DNA from: AAA164-E04 sp014239995
GTDB taxonomy: Bacteria; Verrucomicrobiota; Verrucomicrobiia; Limisphaerales; AAA164-E04
Assembly (NCBI GenBank): GCA_029247315.1
Contig: JAQWLM010000019.1
Span: 1 to 64,000, forward strand
Direction: 5' to 3'
Length of the DNA: 64,000 nucleotides
Below the pieces are notes generated by a model. The model saw only the letters and a list, made by a program, of their open reading frames with translations, did not search any database and was not told the origin of the DNA. Below, piece after piece: positions 1-8,385 of this stretch. A program made the position numbers and the translations under genes. Position 1 is the stretch's first letter; each line of letters begins with the position of its first letter.

Positions 1-622
1 CGCATGGCCTGGAAGGTCCGCCAACGGAAACCTCCACACGGGTAATGGGCCCGATGATGCCGTTGCGCACCAGCTCACATGCCACACGAAATTCCTGTGA
101 AGAGCGTTGCATGCTACCGGTCTGAAACACCCGCTTGTTCCAACGCACGGCATTGACCATGCGCCGGGCCTCACGGATGGACTGGCAAAGGGGTTTTTCG
201 CAGTATATATCCTTTTTGGCCCTGGCTGCATGCACGGCCATGAGGGCATGCCAGTGATCGGGGGTGGCAATACAGACAGCATCGATATCATTCCGCTCCA
301 GCAGATCCTGATAGTCGTTGTATGCCTCACAACCCTTGAAGCTACCGGAATCCGTCCGACCGCTGTAGAAGTTCTCAACCCTCTTACGGGCATCCTCACG
401 GCGGGTCGTGTCCACATCACATACCGCAAGGGCCTGGGTTCCCTTGAGCTTCATGAAATGGCTCAAGAGGTGTTGATTTTGTTTGCCCATCCCGATGAAT
501 CCCATGTTGATCCTGTCATTGGGCTGAACCTCTGCAGACCATATCCGGGATGGCAGAATGAAGGGTGCCATCACGGCGGTGGCAGAAGTGCTGCGAAGGA
601 ATTGCCTGCGTGTCTTTTTCAT
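1..622 (-). CDS. Gfo/Idh/MocA family oxidoreductase, Tat-exported (partial, 3' end missing)
   Basis: The reading frame runs off the left edge of the window; about 207 N-terminal residues are present. It starts MKKTRRQFLRSTSATAV, a twin-arginine signal with cleavage expected near SAEV, so the protein should be exported folded, with its cofactor. The Rossmann motif GFIGMGKQN follows at about residue 41, then AVCDVD, the CIATPDHWHALM segment and the catalytic YCEKPL motif (EKP) typical of NAD(P)-dependent Gfo/Idh/MocA enzymes. Family members oxidise or reduce sugar hydroxyls, often at C3; the substrate cannot be read from this part. It is divergent from the dehydrogenase/TRAP operon across a 279-base spacer. 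In that spacer a weak promoter-like pair lies on the minus strand (TTGCCT at 684-689, GATAAT at 663-668, 15-base spacing), too uncertain to list separately. The family call is firm; the exact substrate is unknown. Confidence 0.9.
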   Translation of the reverse strand, partial: MKKTRRQFLRSTSATAVMAPFILPSRIWSAEVQPNDRINMGFIGMGKQNQHLLSHFMKLKGTQALAVCDVDTTRREDARKRVENFYSGRTDSGSFKGCEAYNDYQDLLERNDIDAVCIATPDHWHALMAVHAARAKKDIYCEKPLCQSIREARRMVNAVRWNKRVFQTGSMQRSSQEFRVACELVRNGIIGPITRVEVSVGGPSRPC

Positions 623-833
623 ATCTCGTGCTGGATGTATCTGTGGATAGTGATTAATTTACATTATCATAAGCTTAAAAGCGAGGCAATCCTTGGGTCA
701 GGTGTTTCATCACCTTTGCCAAGCCACTTGCCTTGCAGTTCCACATGATGAGCGTCACCACCTCCAGGATTCCAAAGAACCTTGAAGACTTCACTTACTT
801 GTCGTTAGCATCAGGTCGCAATTCAAAAGGAAT

Positions 834-852
834 TGTCCATTTAACATGGACA
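834..852. promoter_or_regulatory. Perfect 7+7 inverted repeat, candidate operator of the TRAP operon
   Basis: TGTCCATttaacATGGACA is a perfect inverted repeat with a five-base centre. It lies about 50 bases before the chosen start of the first gene of the dehydrogenase-isomerase-TRAP operon. TGT...ACA dyads of this size are typical of GntR- or LacI-type operators that control sugar-acid operons. No regulator gene lies beside it in the window, so the assignment is inference from position and symmetry alone. The rest of the spacer 623-901 shows no small gene that I can support. Confidence 0.45.
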
Positions 853-901
853 GACACCGAAGCGTTGGTGTGTCGTCGGGCTTTTGAATGGTGGGATTTT
901 T

Positions 902-1795
902 ATGAGCAAACATATCGGATTCATCGGATTGGGCGACATGGGGTTTTCCATGGCCTCCAACATCATCAAGGCGGGCTACACACTCACGGGCTTTGACCTT
1001 CGACAGGAGCGCCTGGACATGCTTGAAAAGTTAGGTGGCCAGCGCGCCACCTCCCCAGCCGAAGTTGGCAAGGTCGCGGACGTCGTGTTCATCATGGTCA
1101 TGACTGGGCAGCAGACCGAGGCCATCGTGCATGGCCCAGCGGGATTGATGGAGACCATGACCCCCGGAAAGACCATTGTGCTGACGGCTACCATTGAGCC
1201 TTCCGAAGCCAGGAGCATCGCCAGGGGCGTCCTTGAAAAAGGCGTCCAGATGATCGACTCACCGGTCAGTGGTGGACAAAACGGCGCTGAAGCGGGCACG
1301 CTTGCAATGATGGCGGCAGCCCAGCGCAGCGTCTGGGAGGAAAACCTGGAGATCATGCAGGCTGTCGGGCAAAATATCTTTCACGTAGGTGAAGACATCG
1401 GCATTGGCCAAACCGTCAAGGCTTCACTTCAGGCCCTGATCGGCAGCACCTTCACCGCCATTTTCGAGTCGCTTGTGCTGGGTAGCAAGGCGGGCGTCGA
1501 CGGTAAGGTACTTTACGAGGTATTCAGTGCCAGCGGTGTCAACAGCCCGCTGTTCCAGAACTGCGCCAAGCTCATCATGGAACGCAAATTCAAGGGTACC
1601 GGAAGCCAGATTGGCACGATGTACAAGGACTTGGGCATCACCATGAACCTTGCCAGGCAGAACGGGGTACCCATGTTCACCACCGCAGCGGCTCAACAGC
1701 TTTTTCAAGCAGGCATCTCCAAATACCCAGAAGAGGACAACTGGACTATTACCAAGGTTCTCGAGGAAATCGCAGGCACGGAAGTCAAGTGGTAG
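902..1795 (+). CDS. NAD(P)-dependent beta-hydroxyacid dehydrogenase (3-hydroxyisobutyrate/2-hydroxy-3-oxopropionate family)
   Basis: This 297-residue protein begins with the dinucleotide-binding motif GFIGLGDMG at residues 5-13. The family substrate motif is present as DSPVSGGQNGAEAGTL (about 119-134), and the catalytic lysine sits in GIGQTVKASLQ (about residue 174). The Asn-rich stretch that usually follows this Lys is changed (Leu-Gln here), so the substrate may differ from classical members. An ATG 18 bases upstream is in frame, but the 902 start puts the Rossmann fold at its usual place. It is first in an apparent five-gene operon: 10 bases separate it from the isomerase gene, and TRAP transporter genes follow. 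The context suggests oxidation or reduction of an imported hydroxy acid or sugar acid. The family is clear; the substrate is inferred only loosely. Confidence 0.88.
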   Translation: MSKHIGFIGLGDMGFSMASNIIKAGYTLTGFDLRQERLDMLEKLGGQRATSPAEVGKVADVVFIMVMTGQQTEAIVHGPAGLMETMTPGKTIVLTATIEPSEARSIARGVLEKGVQMIDSPVSGGQNGAEAGTLAMMAAAQRSVWEENLEIMQAVGQNIFHVGEDIGIGQTVKASLQALIGSTFTAIFESLVLGSKAGVDGKVLYEVFSASGVNSPLFQNCAKLIMERKFKGTGSQIGTMYKDLGITMNLARQNGVPMFTTAAAQQLFQAGISKYPEEDNWTITKVLEEIAGTEVKW

Positions 1796-1805
1796 AAACA
1801 TTTTT

Positions 1806-2684
1806 ATGGAAACGAAAAAACCAAAACTGGGCGTCATCACCGACGGGATCAGCAGGGATTTTGAACACGCACTCGGCGTGATGACCCGTGCGGGACTGGA
1901 ATACGCCGAACTCCAGTTCCTGTGGGACAAGGAGGTCGGAGATCTGGACAAGGATCAAATGGCACGTGTCCGGCAACTCGTTGCCGATTACAAGGTCAAG
2001 GTCGCCTGCATCTCACGTCACAACTTCGTGGGCATGGGTGTGAACCAGACCGAGATCGGAGACGAGGCATACAAGCGCCATATGGAAGGCTTGAAACGCT
2101 GCATTGAAATGGCACAAGCTCTCGAATGCCCGAAAGTAAGAATCATGAGCTTCCGGCGTGAAATGATCCTTTTCGGCAAAGGCGGCGCAGAAAGCTGGGT
2201 GGTTGCCGACGGGGCATGGGACAAGCTGCTGGAACTCATGAAGGGACCCGTCGAACTCGCTGAGCGCGAGGGGGTCGAACTGGTCCTTGAGACCGGCAAT
2301 AACGCCATGGTGCCCTCGGCTTACCTGGGACGTAAACTCATTGATGACATGGGTAGTCAGCACCTCAAGATCCTCTGGGACCCAGGAAACTGCCTCTACG
2401 CCAACGAGCCGGCCTATCCCGAGGGCTGGGAGGCACTGCGTGGGGGTTACATGGGGCACCTCCATGTGAAGGACGCCATTGTTGAAATGAGGAAAGCCAC
2501 GGTCACCTTCTGCGCAATGGGCGAAGGAGAACTCGCCAGCAGCTTCGAGCCCATGGCTCGCGGGTTGAGGGAAGACGACTACGATGGCGTGGTCTCGCTG
2601 GAAAGCGTGCACTGTGACGAACACGGAAGCTTCGAGGGAGGCTTCCTGCGCTCGGTGGAAACCTTCAAGCGGATCTTTGGCTGA
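1806..2684 (+). CDS. Sugar phosphate isomerase/epimerase, TIM-barrel (AP endonuclease 2 family)
   Basis: This 292-residue protein starts METKKPKLGVITDGI. A longer in-frame opening upstream overlaps the dehydrogenase gene and was rejected. The barrel carries the metal-site signatures of the xylose-isomerase-like fold: LVLETGNN (about 157), ILWDPGNCLY (about 190), GHLHVKDA (about 218) and VSLESVH near the end. These enzymes isomerise or epimerise small sugars or sugar acids (hydroxypyruvate isomerase, tagatose and myo-inosose enzymes). It lies between a beta-hydroxyacid dehydrogenase and a TRAP transporter, so it probably acts on the imported compound or its oxidation product. No strong ribosome-binding site is seen; translation may be coupled to the preceding gene. 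The precise reaction cannot be read from the sequence. Confidence 0.85.
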   Translation: METKKPKLGVITDGISRDFEHALGVMTRAGLEYAELQFLWDKEVGDLDKDQMARVRQLVADYKVKVACISRHNFVGMGVNQTEIGDEAYKRHMEGLKRCIEMAQALECPKVRIMSFRREMILFGKGGAESWVVADGAWDKLLELMKGPVELAEREGVELVLETGNNAMVPSAYLGRKLIDDMGSQHLKILWDPGNCLYANEPAYPEGWEALRGGYMGHLHVKDAIVEMRKATVTFCAMGEGELASSFEPMARGLREDDYDGVVSLESVHCDEHGSFEGGFLRSVETFKRIFG

Positions 2685-2714
2685 GGCCATGCCGCGAGCC
2701 ATTTGCCCTGAGAA

Positions 2715-3743
2715 ATGATCAAACGTCTCCCATCCATCCTTTTTTTCCTTCTGGCCCTGGCCGGGTGGATGGGTGGCGTTTCATGCAGCAAACAGCAGGA
2801 GGTATTCACTTTTCGTTATGCCAACGAGCAACCGGAGGCAGCACTGCGCAGTCAGTCGATGCTGTTCTTCAAAGAGGAACTCGAAAGACGCACCGAGGGC
2901 CGCATCCATGTCGAACTTTACTTTGGCGGCGTTTTGGGTACCGAGCGCGAGTTGATGGACTTCGTGACCATGGGCGTGCTTCAGGGAACCCGTGGCGGCT
3001 TCTACGCGGATGCCAATCCAAAATTCCAGCTTTTCATGCTGCCGTTCCTGATCGATGACTGGGACCAGGCCACACGACTCATGCAGAGCACATTCACCGG
3101 GGAAATCAACCGTGGTGCCGCTCAGCGTGGCTTTCACATTCCCGCGACCGGCATTTCACAGGGATTCAGGGCCCATACCAACAGTAAAAGGCCCATCACC
3201 CACCCGGATGATCTCAAGGGTATGAAGATGCGGGTGCCACCCCAGGAGGTCTACGTCAAGACAGCACAGGCTTTCGGGGCCAATCCCCAGGAAATACCCG
3301 CGGTCGAGATCTATCAGGCGCTGAAGACCCGGGTGGTGGATGGACAGGACAACCCACCCGCCAACATCTGGGACTATAAGATTCACGAGGTATCGACCTA
3401 CCTGACCATCACGCATTACTCCACCGGACCCGATCCATTCATGGTTCACCTGGACTGGTATGAAGCGTTGCCGGAGGAACTTCGTGATACCTTCGACACA
3501 GTGGCCAGGGAAACCATGGCTCTGAGTGATCGCCTGAGCCGTGCGAAGGAGCAGGAATACGTGCGCAAGCTGGATGAGATCCTGGAAATCAACATACTTA
3601 CCGGAAAACAGCTCAAACCCTTTCAGGAGGCGGTTCAGCCGGTTTATGATTATTTTGTAGCCAAAGGTGATTTCACCTTTGCGGACATTGAACAGGCGCG
3701 CAGGGTCGCCCGCGGTCAAGAGCTGGAGGGGGAAACGCCATGA
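2715..3743 (+). CDS. TRAP transporter solute-binding protein, DctP family
   Basis: This 342-residue protein is the periplasmic receptor of a tripartite ATP-independent transporter. A hydrophobic signal (residues 5-20) ends at a lipobox-like GVSC with Cys24, although Gly at -3 is unusual for a lipoprotein. Family features include FTFRYANEQPE at the mature N-terminus, the segment HPDDLKGMKMRVP with the conserved Arg (about residue 173) that salt-bridges the carboxylate of the ligand, and EIYQALKTRVVDGQDNP. That Arg predicts an organic or sugar acid substrate. The last bases overlap the start of the DctQ gene (ATGA), and DctM follows, so all three TRAP parts are encoded together. The upstream dehydrogenase and isomerase are likely the first catabolic steps. 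Confidence 0.93.
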   Translation: MIKRLPSILFFLLALAGWMGGVSCSKQQEVFTFRYANEQPEAALRSQSMLFFKEELERRTEGRIHVELYFGGVLGTERELMDFVTMGVLQGTRGGFYADANPKFQLFMLPFLIDDWDQATRLMQSTFTGEINRGAAQRGFHIPATGISQGFRAHTNSKRPITHPDDLKGMKMRVPPQEVYVKTAQAFGANPQEIPAVEIYQALKTRVVDGQDNPPANIWDYKIHEVSTYLTITHYSTGPDPFMVHLDWYEALPEELRDTFDTVARETMALSDRLSRAKEQEYVRKLDEILEINILTGKQLKPFQEAVQPVYDYFVAKGDFTFADIEQARRVARGQELEGETP

Positions 3744-4264
3744 ACCCTTCTCCCCAAAAGAAACCGTGGCCGGAAAAAGGCATGCAGGCCCTGGAAGTCT
3801 GGATGAGCGGCCTGGTCCTGATGATCTGGCTACTGGTGGTGATCCTGGTCGCGCTGCGCTATCTCTTCAACAGCTCCATACCAGGTGCCAATGAATGGAT
3901 CGTCATCCTGTTCGTCTATGCGACTTCCCTGGGGGCCGCCCTTGGCATCGGCCGGGGGGGACACCTGGCTATTGGGTTCGCCGTTGAAAAAACCTCCGTG
4001 AGGGTTCAATCCCGCATCCACTTGCTCAGGAAAGTCCTGATGGGATGCCTGCATCTTGCCATTATCTTGCTCAGCGTGCACTGGATCTCGACGACAGGCC
4101 ATTTCCTGATGCCCAGCACCGGTCTGCCACGATGGGTGGCACAGGCCAGCATTCCCCTGGGGGGATTACTCGGCCTGGTTTTATCGCTCTGTTCCCGGCA
4201 ACAGGCATGGACCAGCAGCACGCCGGTCGCGGCAAGCGAGAAAGGAGGAGATGGCGTCTCATGA
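3740..4264 (+). CDS. TRAP transporter small permease, DctQ family
   Basis: This 174-residue membrane protein has four hydrophobic segments (about 22-46, 54-75, 96-115 and 131-150). It carries the DctQ motif around VALRYLFNSSIPGANEWIVI and IGRGGHLAIGF. DctQ pairs with the large DctM subunit in the inner membrane. The start codon overlaps the DctP stop, and the stop overlaps the DctM start (ATGA at 4261-4264), the usual translationally coupled P-Q-M order. A good GGAGGGG ribosome-binding site lies a few bases before the ATG. The hydrophilic C-terminal tail is short. A seven-G run occurs within the gene without disturbing the frame. Confidence 0.92.
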   Translation: MNPSPQKKPWPEKGMQALEVWMSGLVLMIWLLVVILVALRYLFNSSIPGANEWIVILFVYATSLGAALGIGRGGHLAIGFAVEKTSVRVQSRIHLLRKVLMGCLHLAIILLSVHWISTTGHFLMPSTGLPRWVAQASIPLGGLLGLVLSLCSRQQAWTSSTPVAASEKGGDGVS

Positions 4265-5538
4265 TCCTTCTGCTCATTTCGCTGACCGTACTGCTCCTGC
4301 TCGGCATCCCGATCGCCTATGCCCTCGGGATGGCTTCAGCAGTTTATTTCCTGCTGGTACAGCCTGAGTTATTGCCGGTACTTCCACAGCGCCTGTTTGC
4401 AGGGATGCAATCCTACGCCCTGATCGCCCTTCCCCTGTTCATCTTCATGGGACAGGTGATGAATCACAGCGGCATCACCCGTCGCCTGCTGGACCTTTGT
4501 CTGCTCCTGGTCGGGCGGCTCCCGGGGGGACTGGGCATGGTAAACGTCAGCAGCAGCATGCTGTTTGGTGGGATTTCAGGATCGTCCACCTCGGATACCG
4601 CGTCGATTGGATCCGTATTGATTCCTGAAATGAAACGACGCGGCTACCCTTTGAGCTATGCCTCCGGCATTACAGTGGCTTCCTCCACCATGGGAATGAT
4701 CCTGCCACCCAGCATCCCGATTGTGCTGTATGCGGTTGCCGCACAGGCATCGGTGGGCAAGCTCTTCCTCGGTGGCATCATCCCGGGCTTACTCGTCGGA
4801 ACATTGCAGCTGGTGATGGCGGTCTGGATTTCAAGGCGTAAAAACTACCCAAGGGAATCCGCCGAGTGGTCCTGGCAGAAGGGAGGCTCCATGATCCTCA
4901 GGTCAGTGCACATTCTTTTCATGCCGGTCTTTATCGTGGGTGTCGTCGTCTTTGGTATTGCCACGGCCACGGAGTCCGCCGCCCTGGGTGTATTGTATGC
5001 CCTCTGCATCGGGGTCTTTTTCCTGCGGCAACTGACACTCAAACAACTTTACACATCCCTGCTCACTGCCGCACACACGAGTGCGCAGATCATGATCATC
5101 ATCGCATTTTCACAGGTATTTGTGTGGATCCTGGCCCTGGAGCGCGCACCGGAAAACCTGACCGCTTGGATCCTGGAACTCAAACTTTCCCCAACCCAGC
5201 TCCTCCTGCTGATCGTATGCGGCGTCCTGATCATTGGCACGGTCATCGATGTCAGCCCGGCCATCCTGCTGCTGACACCCATTTTTCTGCCGGCAATCAC
5301 CGGGGCTGGCATATCCCCGATCCTTTTCGGTGTGGTCTTCGTGGCTGCCCTGGCGGTGGGAGCCTGCACCCCACCGGTGGGTACCTGTCTGAACGTATGC
5401 GCCCTGATCTCGGGTCAACGGATCGGGACCATTTTTATGGGAGCCGTCCCCTTCCTGTCCGCCAATGTGGCCGCCCTTTTCCTGATGATTCTATTTCCTG
5501 AACTGGTACTGTGGCTACCTCGCCTGTTCATGCCCTGA
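4261..5538 (+). CDS. TRAP transporter large permease, DctM family
   Basis: This 425-residue membrane protein is the sodium-coupled transport subunit. About 12 hydrophobic segments are visible, together with the family signatures NVSSSMLFGGISGSSTSDTASIGSV (read in parts, about 97-121) and MILPPSIPIVLYA (about 145-157). The C-terminal half repeats the elevator-type core, with VGACTPPVGTCLNV. The ATG overlaps the DctQ stop and is preceded by an AAGGAGGAG stretch. An in-frame extension far upstream overlaps DctQ in another frame and is not used. The gene ends 23 bases from the stop of the convergent HAD gene, with no obvious terminator between. With DctP and DctQ it forms a complete TRAP importer. 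Confidence 0.94.
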   Translation: MILLLISLTVLLLLGIPIAYALGMASAVYFLLVQPELLPVLPQRLFAGMQSYALIALPLFIFMGQVMNHSGITRRLLDLCLLLVGRLPGGLGMVNVSSSMLFGGISGSSTSDTASIGSVLIPEMKRRGYPLSYASGITVASSTMGMILPPSIPIVLYAVAAQASVGKLFLGGIIPGLLVGTLQLVMAVWISRRKNYPRESAEWSWQKGGSMILRSVHILFMPVFIVGVVVFGIATATESAALGVLYALCIGVFFLRQLTLKQLYTSLLTAAHTSAQIMIIIAFSQVFVWILALERAPENLTAWILELKLSPTQLLLLIVCGVLIIGTVIDVSPAILLLTPIFLPAITGAGISPILFGVVFVAALAVGACTPPVGTCLNVCALISGQRIGTIFMGAVPFLSANVAALFLMILFPELVLWLPRLFMP

Positions 5539-5561
5539 GAGCTGTATACCTCGTGAAACCT

Positions 5562-6242
5562 TCAAAGACCAAGGAGGGTGTCTGGGTCGATGTCCTCAAG
5601 GGATGCCACGGCGTGGGTGGCTCCTGCCTGCTCAAGACCCTCGAGCTTGGAATTTCCCGTGGCCACCGCAAGGCATTTGGCACCGATGGACTGAGCACAG
5701 GCAACATCAAGCGGTGTGTCACCGATCACCAATACCTCCTCGTGAGGCAATGACGATTCCAGCAGGTCTTTTCCCCGCTGCGCAGCCAAACGTGCCAGTA
5801 CGTTACGACATGGATCCTCATCGCCAAAGGACCCCAGCTGGAATCCCTTCCAAAGCCCAAAGTGACGCAGCTTGATTTCTGCCCCCAGGCGTGTGTTGCC
5901 TGTCAAGAGCCCAATGCAGGGGGAGTCCTCCATAGATTGAAGAGCGGTCAGCAGGTGCTGGGCTCCCGGTAAAACGCAACCCTCGACCTGAGGTAGCAAT
6001 TGTGCCAGCCAGTGCGAGTATACGTGGAAGAAAGACCTTTCCAGCGAATCCGTGGCCTGGATATCGTGCTGACCGAGGAACTCACGCAGGAGGGAAATGT
6101 CAGTCCGTCCGGCAAAATCCAACCCCTGCGCAGCGTCTGGAAGGTTGAACAGGGTATCGAAGGCACGACCAAAGGCCATGCTTCCAGCACCCACCGAGCG
6201 AATAAGCGTACCATCTATGTCGAAAAGGATGAGTTTGATCAT
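5562..6242 (-). CDS. HAD-family hydrolase, phosphoglycolate phosphatase-like
   Basis: This 226-residue protein starts MIKLILFDIDGTLIRS. The other HAD motifs follow: motif II in GLLTGNT (about 110-116) and motif IV in VIGDTPLDVACA (about 175-186). A helical cap domain (about 20-90) resembles the Gph/PGMB group. Family members dephosphorylate phosphoglycolate or small sugar phosphates. An upstream ATG at 6290 would add 16 unrelated residues and overlap the MntR gene region; it was rejected. The gene is divergent from the MntR-like regulator (53-base spacer) and convergent with the TRAP operon. The substrate is not readable from motifs. Confidence 0.87.
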   Translation of the reverse strand: MIKLILFDIDGTLIRSVGAGSMAFGRAFDTLFNLPDAAQGLDFAGRTDISLLREFLGQHDIQATDSLERSFFHVYSHWLAQLLPQVEGCVLPGAQHLLTALQSMEDSPCIGLLTGNTRLGAEIKLRHFGLWKGFQLGSFGDEDPCRNVLARLAAQRGKDLLESSLPHEEVLVIGDTPLDVACAQSIGAKCLAVATGNSKLEGLEQAGATHAVASLEDIDPDTLLGL

Positions 6243-6295
6243 GGGGCAATAACTTGCAAACGTAAGCGCTTGACTGTAATGTTTGCTCACTTTTT

Positions 6296-6751
6296 ATGCC
6301 ACCAAAACCCAGCCAAACTGCCGAGGATTACCTTGAGCGTATTCACGAGCTCATTGAGGAGAAGGGCTATGCAAGGGTCGTGGACATTGCATCCTCGCTG
6401 GAAGTCCGACAGGCCTCCGTGACAAGCATGGTACAGAAGCTGGATGAACTCGGTTACTTGAATTACGAGAAATATCGGGGACTGGTGTTGACCGATGCCG
6501 GTCGCACCATTGCCCGGAAAATCCAGAAGCGCCACGAAATGCTGACGCGTTTCTTTTCCTTGCTGGGCATTGACGCGGACACACAGCACTCCGACATCGA
6601 GGGCATCGAACATCATCTAAGTTCAAAGACCCTTGAAATGCTGACCTCGCTGACTGATTTTTTTGAGCAGAACCCAGACATCCTCGAGGCCTTTCAGCAG
6701 CATGACAAACCGCGTTCAACCATAAGGTCATCAACTGCCGGAGAGACGTGA
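6296..6751 (+). CDS. mntR: MntR/DtxR-family metal-dependent transcriptional regulator
   Basis: This 151-residue protein has the DtxR winged-helix N-terminus: AEDYLERIHELIEEKGYARVVDIA, then SLEVRQASVTSMVQKLDELGYLNYEKYRG with the recognition helix, and VLTDAGRTIA. The dimerisation and metal domain follows (HEMLTRFFSLLGI...IEGIEHHLS). The Asp, Glu and His residues of AEDYLE, HSDIEGIEHHL and the following helix match the Mn-sensing MntR pattern, and the absence of an SH3-like C-terminal domain also favours MntR over DtxR. It would bind DNA in a metal-dependent way and repress manganese or iron uptake. No metal transporter lies in the window. The stop codon overlaps a GTG start of the next gene, so it may head a run of five + strand genes. 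Confidence 0.88.
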   Translation: MPPKPSQTAEDYLERIHELIEEKGYARVVDIASSLEVRQASVTSMVQKLDELGYLNYEKYRGLVLTDAGRTIARKIQKRHEMLTRFFSLLGIDADTQHSDIEGIEHHLSSKTLEMLTSLTDFFEQNPDILEAFQQHDKPRSTIRSSTAGET

Positions 6752-7818
6752 ATCTGGCTACCAGCAGAACCATGAAAGGCATTCCGAAGCTTGTAGGGAT
6801 CATCGCCTTGATCTGCTTGTTTCTGATTCCATGCGGGTCACCCCACGTATCCGCCGCTTCACTTGACACCCTCCTTGATCCCATCCGCCCAGACCTTACC
6901 AAGTGGGCCTCAGTGCTTGTCATCCAACAAAACAATGCAGATTGCCATTTCGAGTGGCATCACTATCGAAACAGTGCGGATGCCGTCGATTTCTGGCCAG
7001 CAAGCACCATCAAAATCTACACGGTGGTGGCAGCCTTGGAATACCTCAACCAGCTGGGCATGCCAACAGACAGCATCTTGATCTTCGAGCGAAAAACCGA
7101 TGGTCAATGGCGACAGGACACTTCCCGAAGCATGCGTGAAATGATCAGTGAGGTGTTTCGCCGATCCTCTAATGAAGATTACACCCTGCTTCTGCGTTTC
7201 GTGGGTATAGACCGGATCAACACCCAATTCCTCATTCCGGAACGCGGTTTCCCACACACCGCCCTGATGCGGGACTACGTTACACACCGCCCCGTGGTCT
7301 ATGAAAATACCGAACCCCAGCGTATTCGCGTGCTGGGAGGGAATGGAGCTTCCAGGGTGGTCGAACACACGTGGAGTGGCGTTTCCTATGCGGCTCAACG
7401 GGGTGCCACCATCCTGAGCGGAACCACCGGAAACTGCACCTCCACACGGGAACTCGCCGAGTGTCTGCGCCGCATCATGTTCCATGAACGCATCCCAGCG
7501 TCAGAACGATATCAACTGACTGAAGAGCAATTGGAACTGATCCGTTTTGGCAAGGACGGGCTTTGTGGGCTGGAAAACAGGAAAGCTGGACCGTATGCGT
7601 GGGAAGGTTTGCGTAAGGTATTTCCGCAAGCAAGATACTTTCACAAGGCAGGGTTAATCAGTAACTACTGCCTTGATCTTGCGTATGTTGAGGACAACGA
7701 GACAGAAACACGCTTCATTTTAAGCCTTGCCGCCCGGACCGGCGATGAGGACTCAATTCGGGAAATGGCCGAGGTGGTGGCCAGATGGATACGTTCCAGA
7801 TCCAGGGATGGTTCATGA
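6748..7818 (+). CDS. Exported serine hydrolase of the beta-lactamase/transpeptidase fold
   Basis: This 356-residue protein starts at a GTG that overlaps the MntR stop and follows a GGAG ribosome-binding site; an ATG eight codons later is the alternative. A signal peptide covers residues 10-37 (cleavage near VSAAS). The class A-like catalytic layout is visible: SxxK as S-T-I-K at 86-89, an SNED element around residue 146 in place of SDN, and H-K-A-G (about residue 295) in place of KTG. It may be a penicillin-interactive enzyme or D,D-peptidase; whether it hydrolyses beta-lactams cannot be told. The Glu of a class A omega loop was not found, which argues against an efficient beta-lactamase. A link with the metal regulator upstream is suggested only by the gene overlap. 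Confidence 0.8.
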   Translation: MNLATSRTMKGIPKLVGIIALICLFLIPCGSPHVSAASLDTLLDPIRPDLTKWASVLVIQQNNADCHFEWHHYRNSADAVDFWPASTIKIYTVVAALEYLNQLGMPTDSILIFERKTDGQWRQDTSRSMREMISEVFRRSSNEDYTLLLRFVGIDRINTQFLIPERGFPHTALMRDYVTHRPVVYENTEPQRIRVLGGNGASRVVEHTWSGVSYAAQRGATILSGTTGNCTSTRELAECLRRIMFHERIPASERYQLTEEQLELIRFGKDGLCGLENRKAGPYAWEGLRKVFPQARYFHKAGLISNYCLDLAYVEDNETETRFILSLAARTGDEDSIREMAEVVARWIRSRSRDGS

Positions 7819-7878
7819 ACATCCCGCCAGCGTGAGGGGGTGTTTGAAATTTGCCGGGATCAGTGCCATGCTACTTTC

Positions 7879-8370
7879 ATGGACACATTGCCACAGACCC
7901 TTGCGTGCTTCGGTTGCGGACACAGCAACCCGGGAGGGGTGGCCCTGAGGATGCAGACGGACGGGGAAGCGGTTTATGCCAACTGGATGCCAAAGCCCGA
8001 ACATGCCGGTTTCAGCCACGCCGTGCACGGCGGCATCATCACCACGGTCATCGACGAGATGATGGCATGGGCCTGCGGCATTCTGGGTGGCAAATTTGCT
8101 TACTCGGTGGATATGAACATTCGCTTTCACCGCGTCATCGAACCTGGCATGCAGGTCGCCTGCGTCGGACGCCTCGACCAGAACCGGCGAAGTAAATTAT
8201 TTCTTGCCAGCTCGGAACTGAACATTGCAGACGGTAAGGCAGCCTCAGGATCTGCAAAGTTCGTTCCCATGAAAGGAAATCAGCAAGCCATGCTTCAATC
8301 CGAATTCGGCAAACAATGGTGTGACATTGAGGCCGCCATGCTTAAATACAGCGGCGCTCATCGTGCCTGA
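7879..8370 (+). CDS. Hotdog-fold thioesterase (PaaI/YiiD-like)
   Basis: This 163-residue protein starts MDTLPQTLACFGCGHSNPGG, the usual opening of PaaI-type thioesterases. The hotdog core carries the HAVHGGIITTVIDEMMAWA motif (about 45-63), where the HGG and the acidic DE near the helix start form the active site. Then come VDMNIRFHRVIEPG and a strand-rich C-terminus. Family members cleave acyl-CoA thioesters in the cytoplasm. A GTG 39 bases upstream could extend it, but it adds residues not typical of the family. It is third in the run MntR-hydrolase-thioesterase-HD-HisA, 15 bases before the HD gene. Its acyl substrate is unknown. Confidence 0.85.
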   Translation: MDTLPQTLACFGCGHSNPGGVALRMQTDGEAVYANWMPKPEHAGFSHAVHGGIITTVIDEMMAWACGILGGKFAYSVDMNIRFHRVIEPGMQVACVGRLDQNRRSKLFLASSELNIADGKAASGSAKFVPMKGNQQAMLQSEFGKQWCDIEAAMLKYSGAHRA

Positions 8371-8385
8371 GAACGGCCCCGTAAC

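Noticed and set aside
107..748. A 213-codon open frame on the plus strand at the left edge
   Set aside because: The minus strand encodes a Tat signal and a Gfo/Idh/MocA Rossmann fold over this region, so the plus-strand frame is a shadow.
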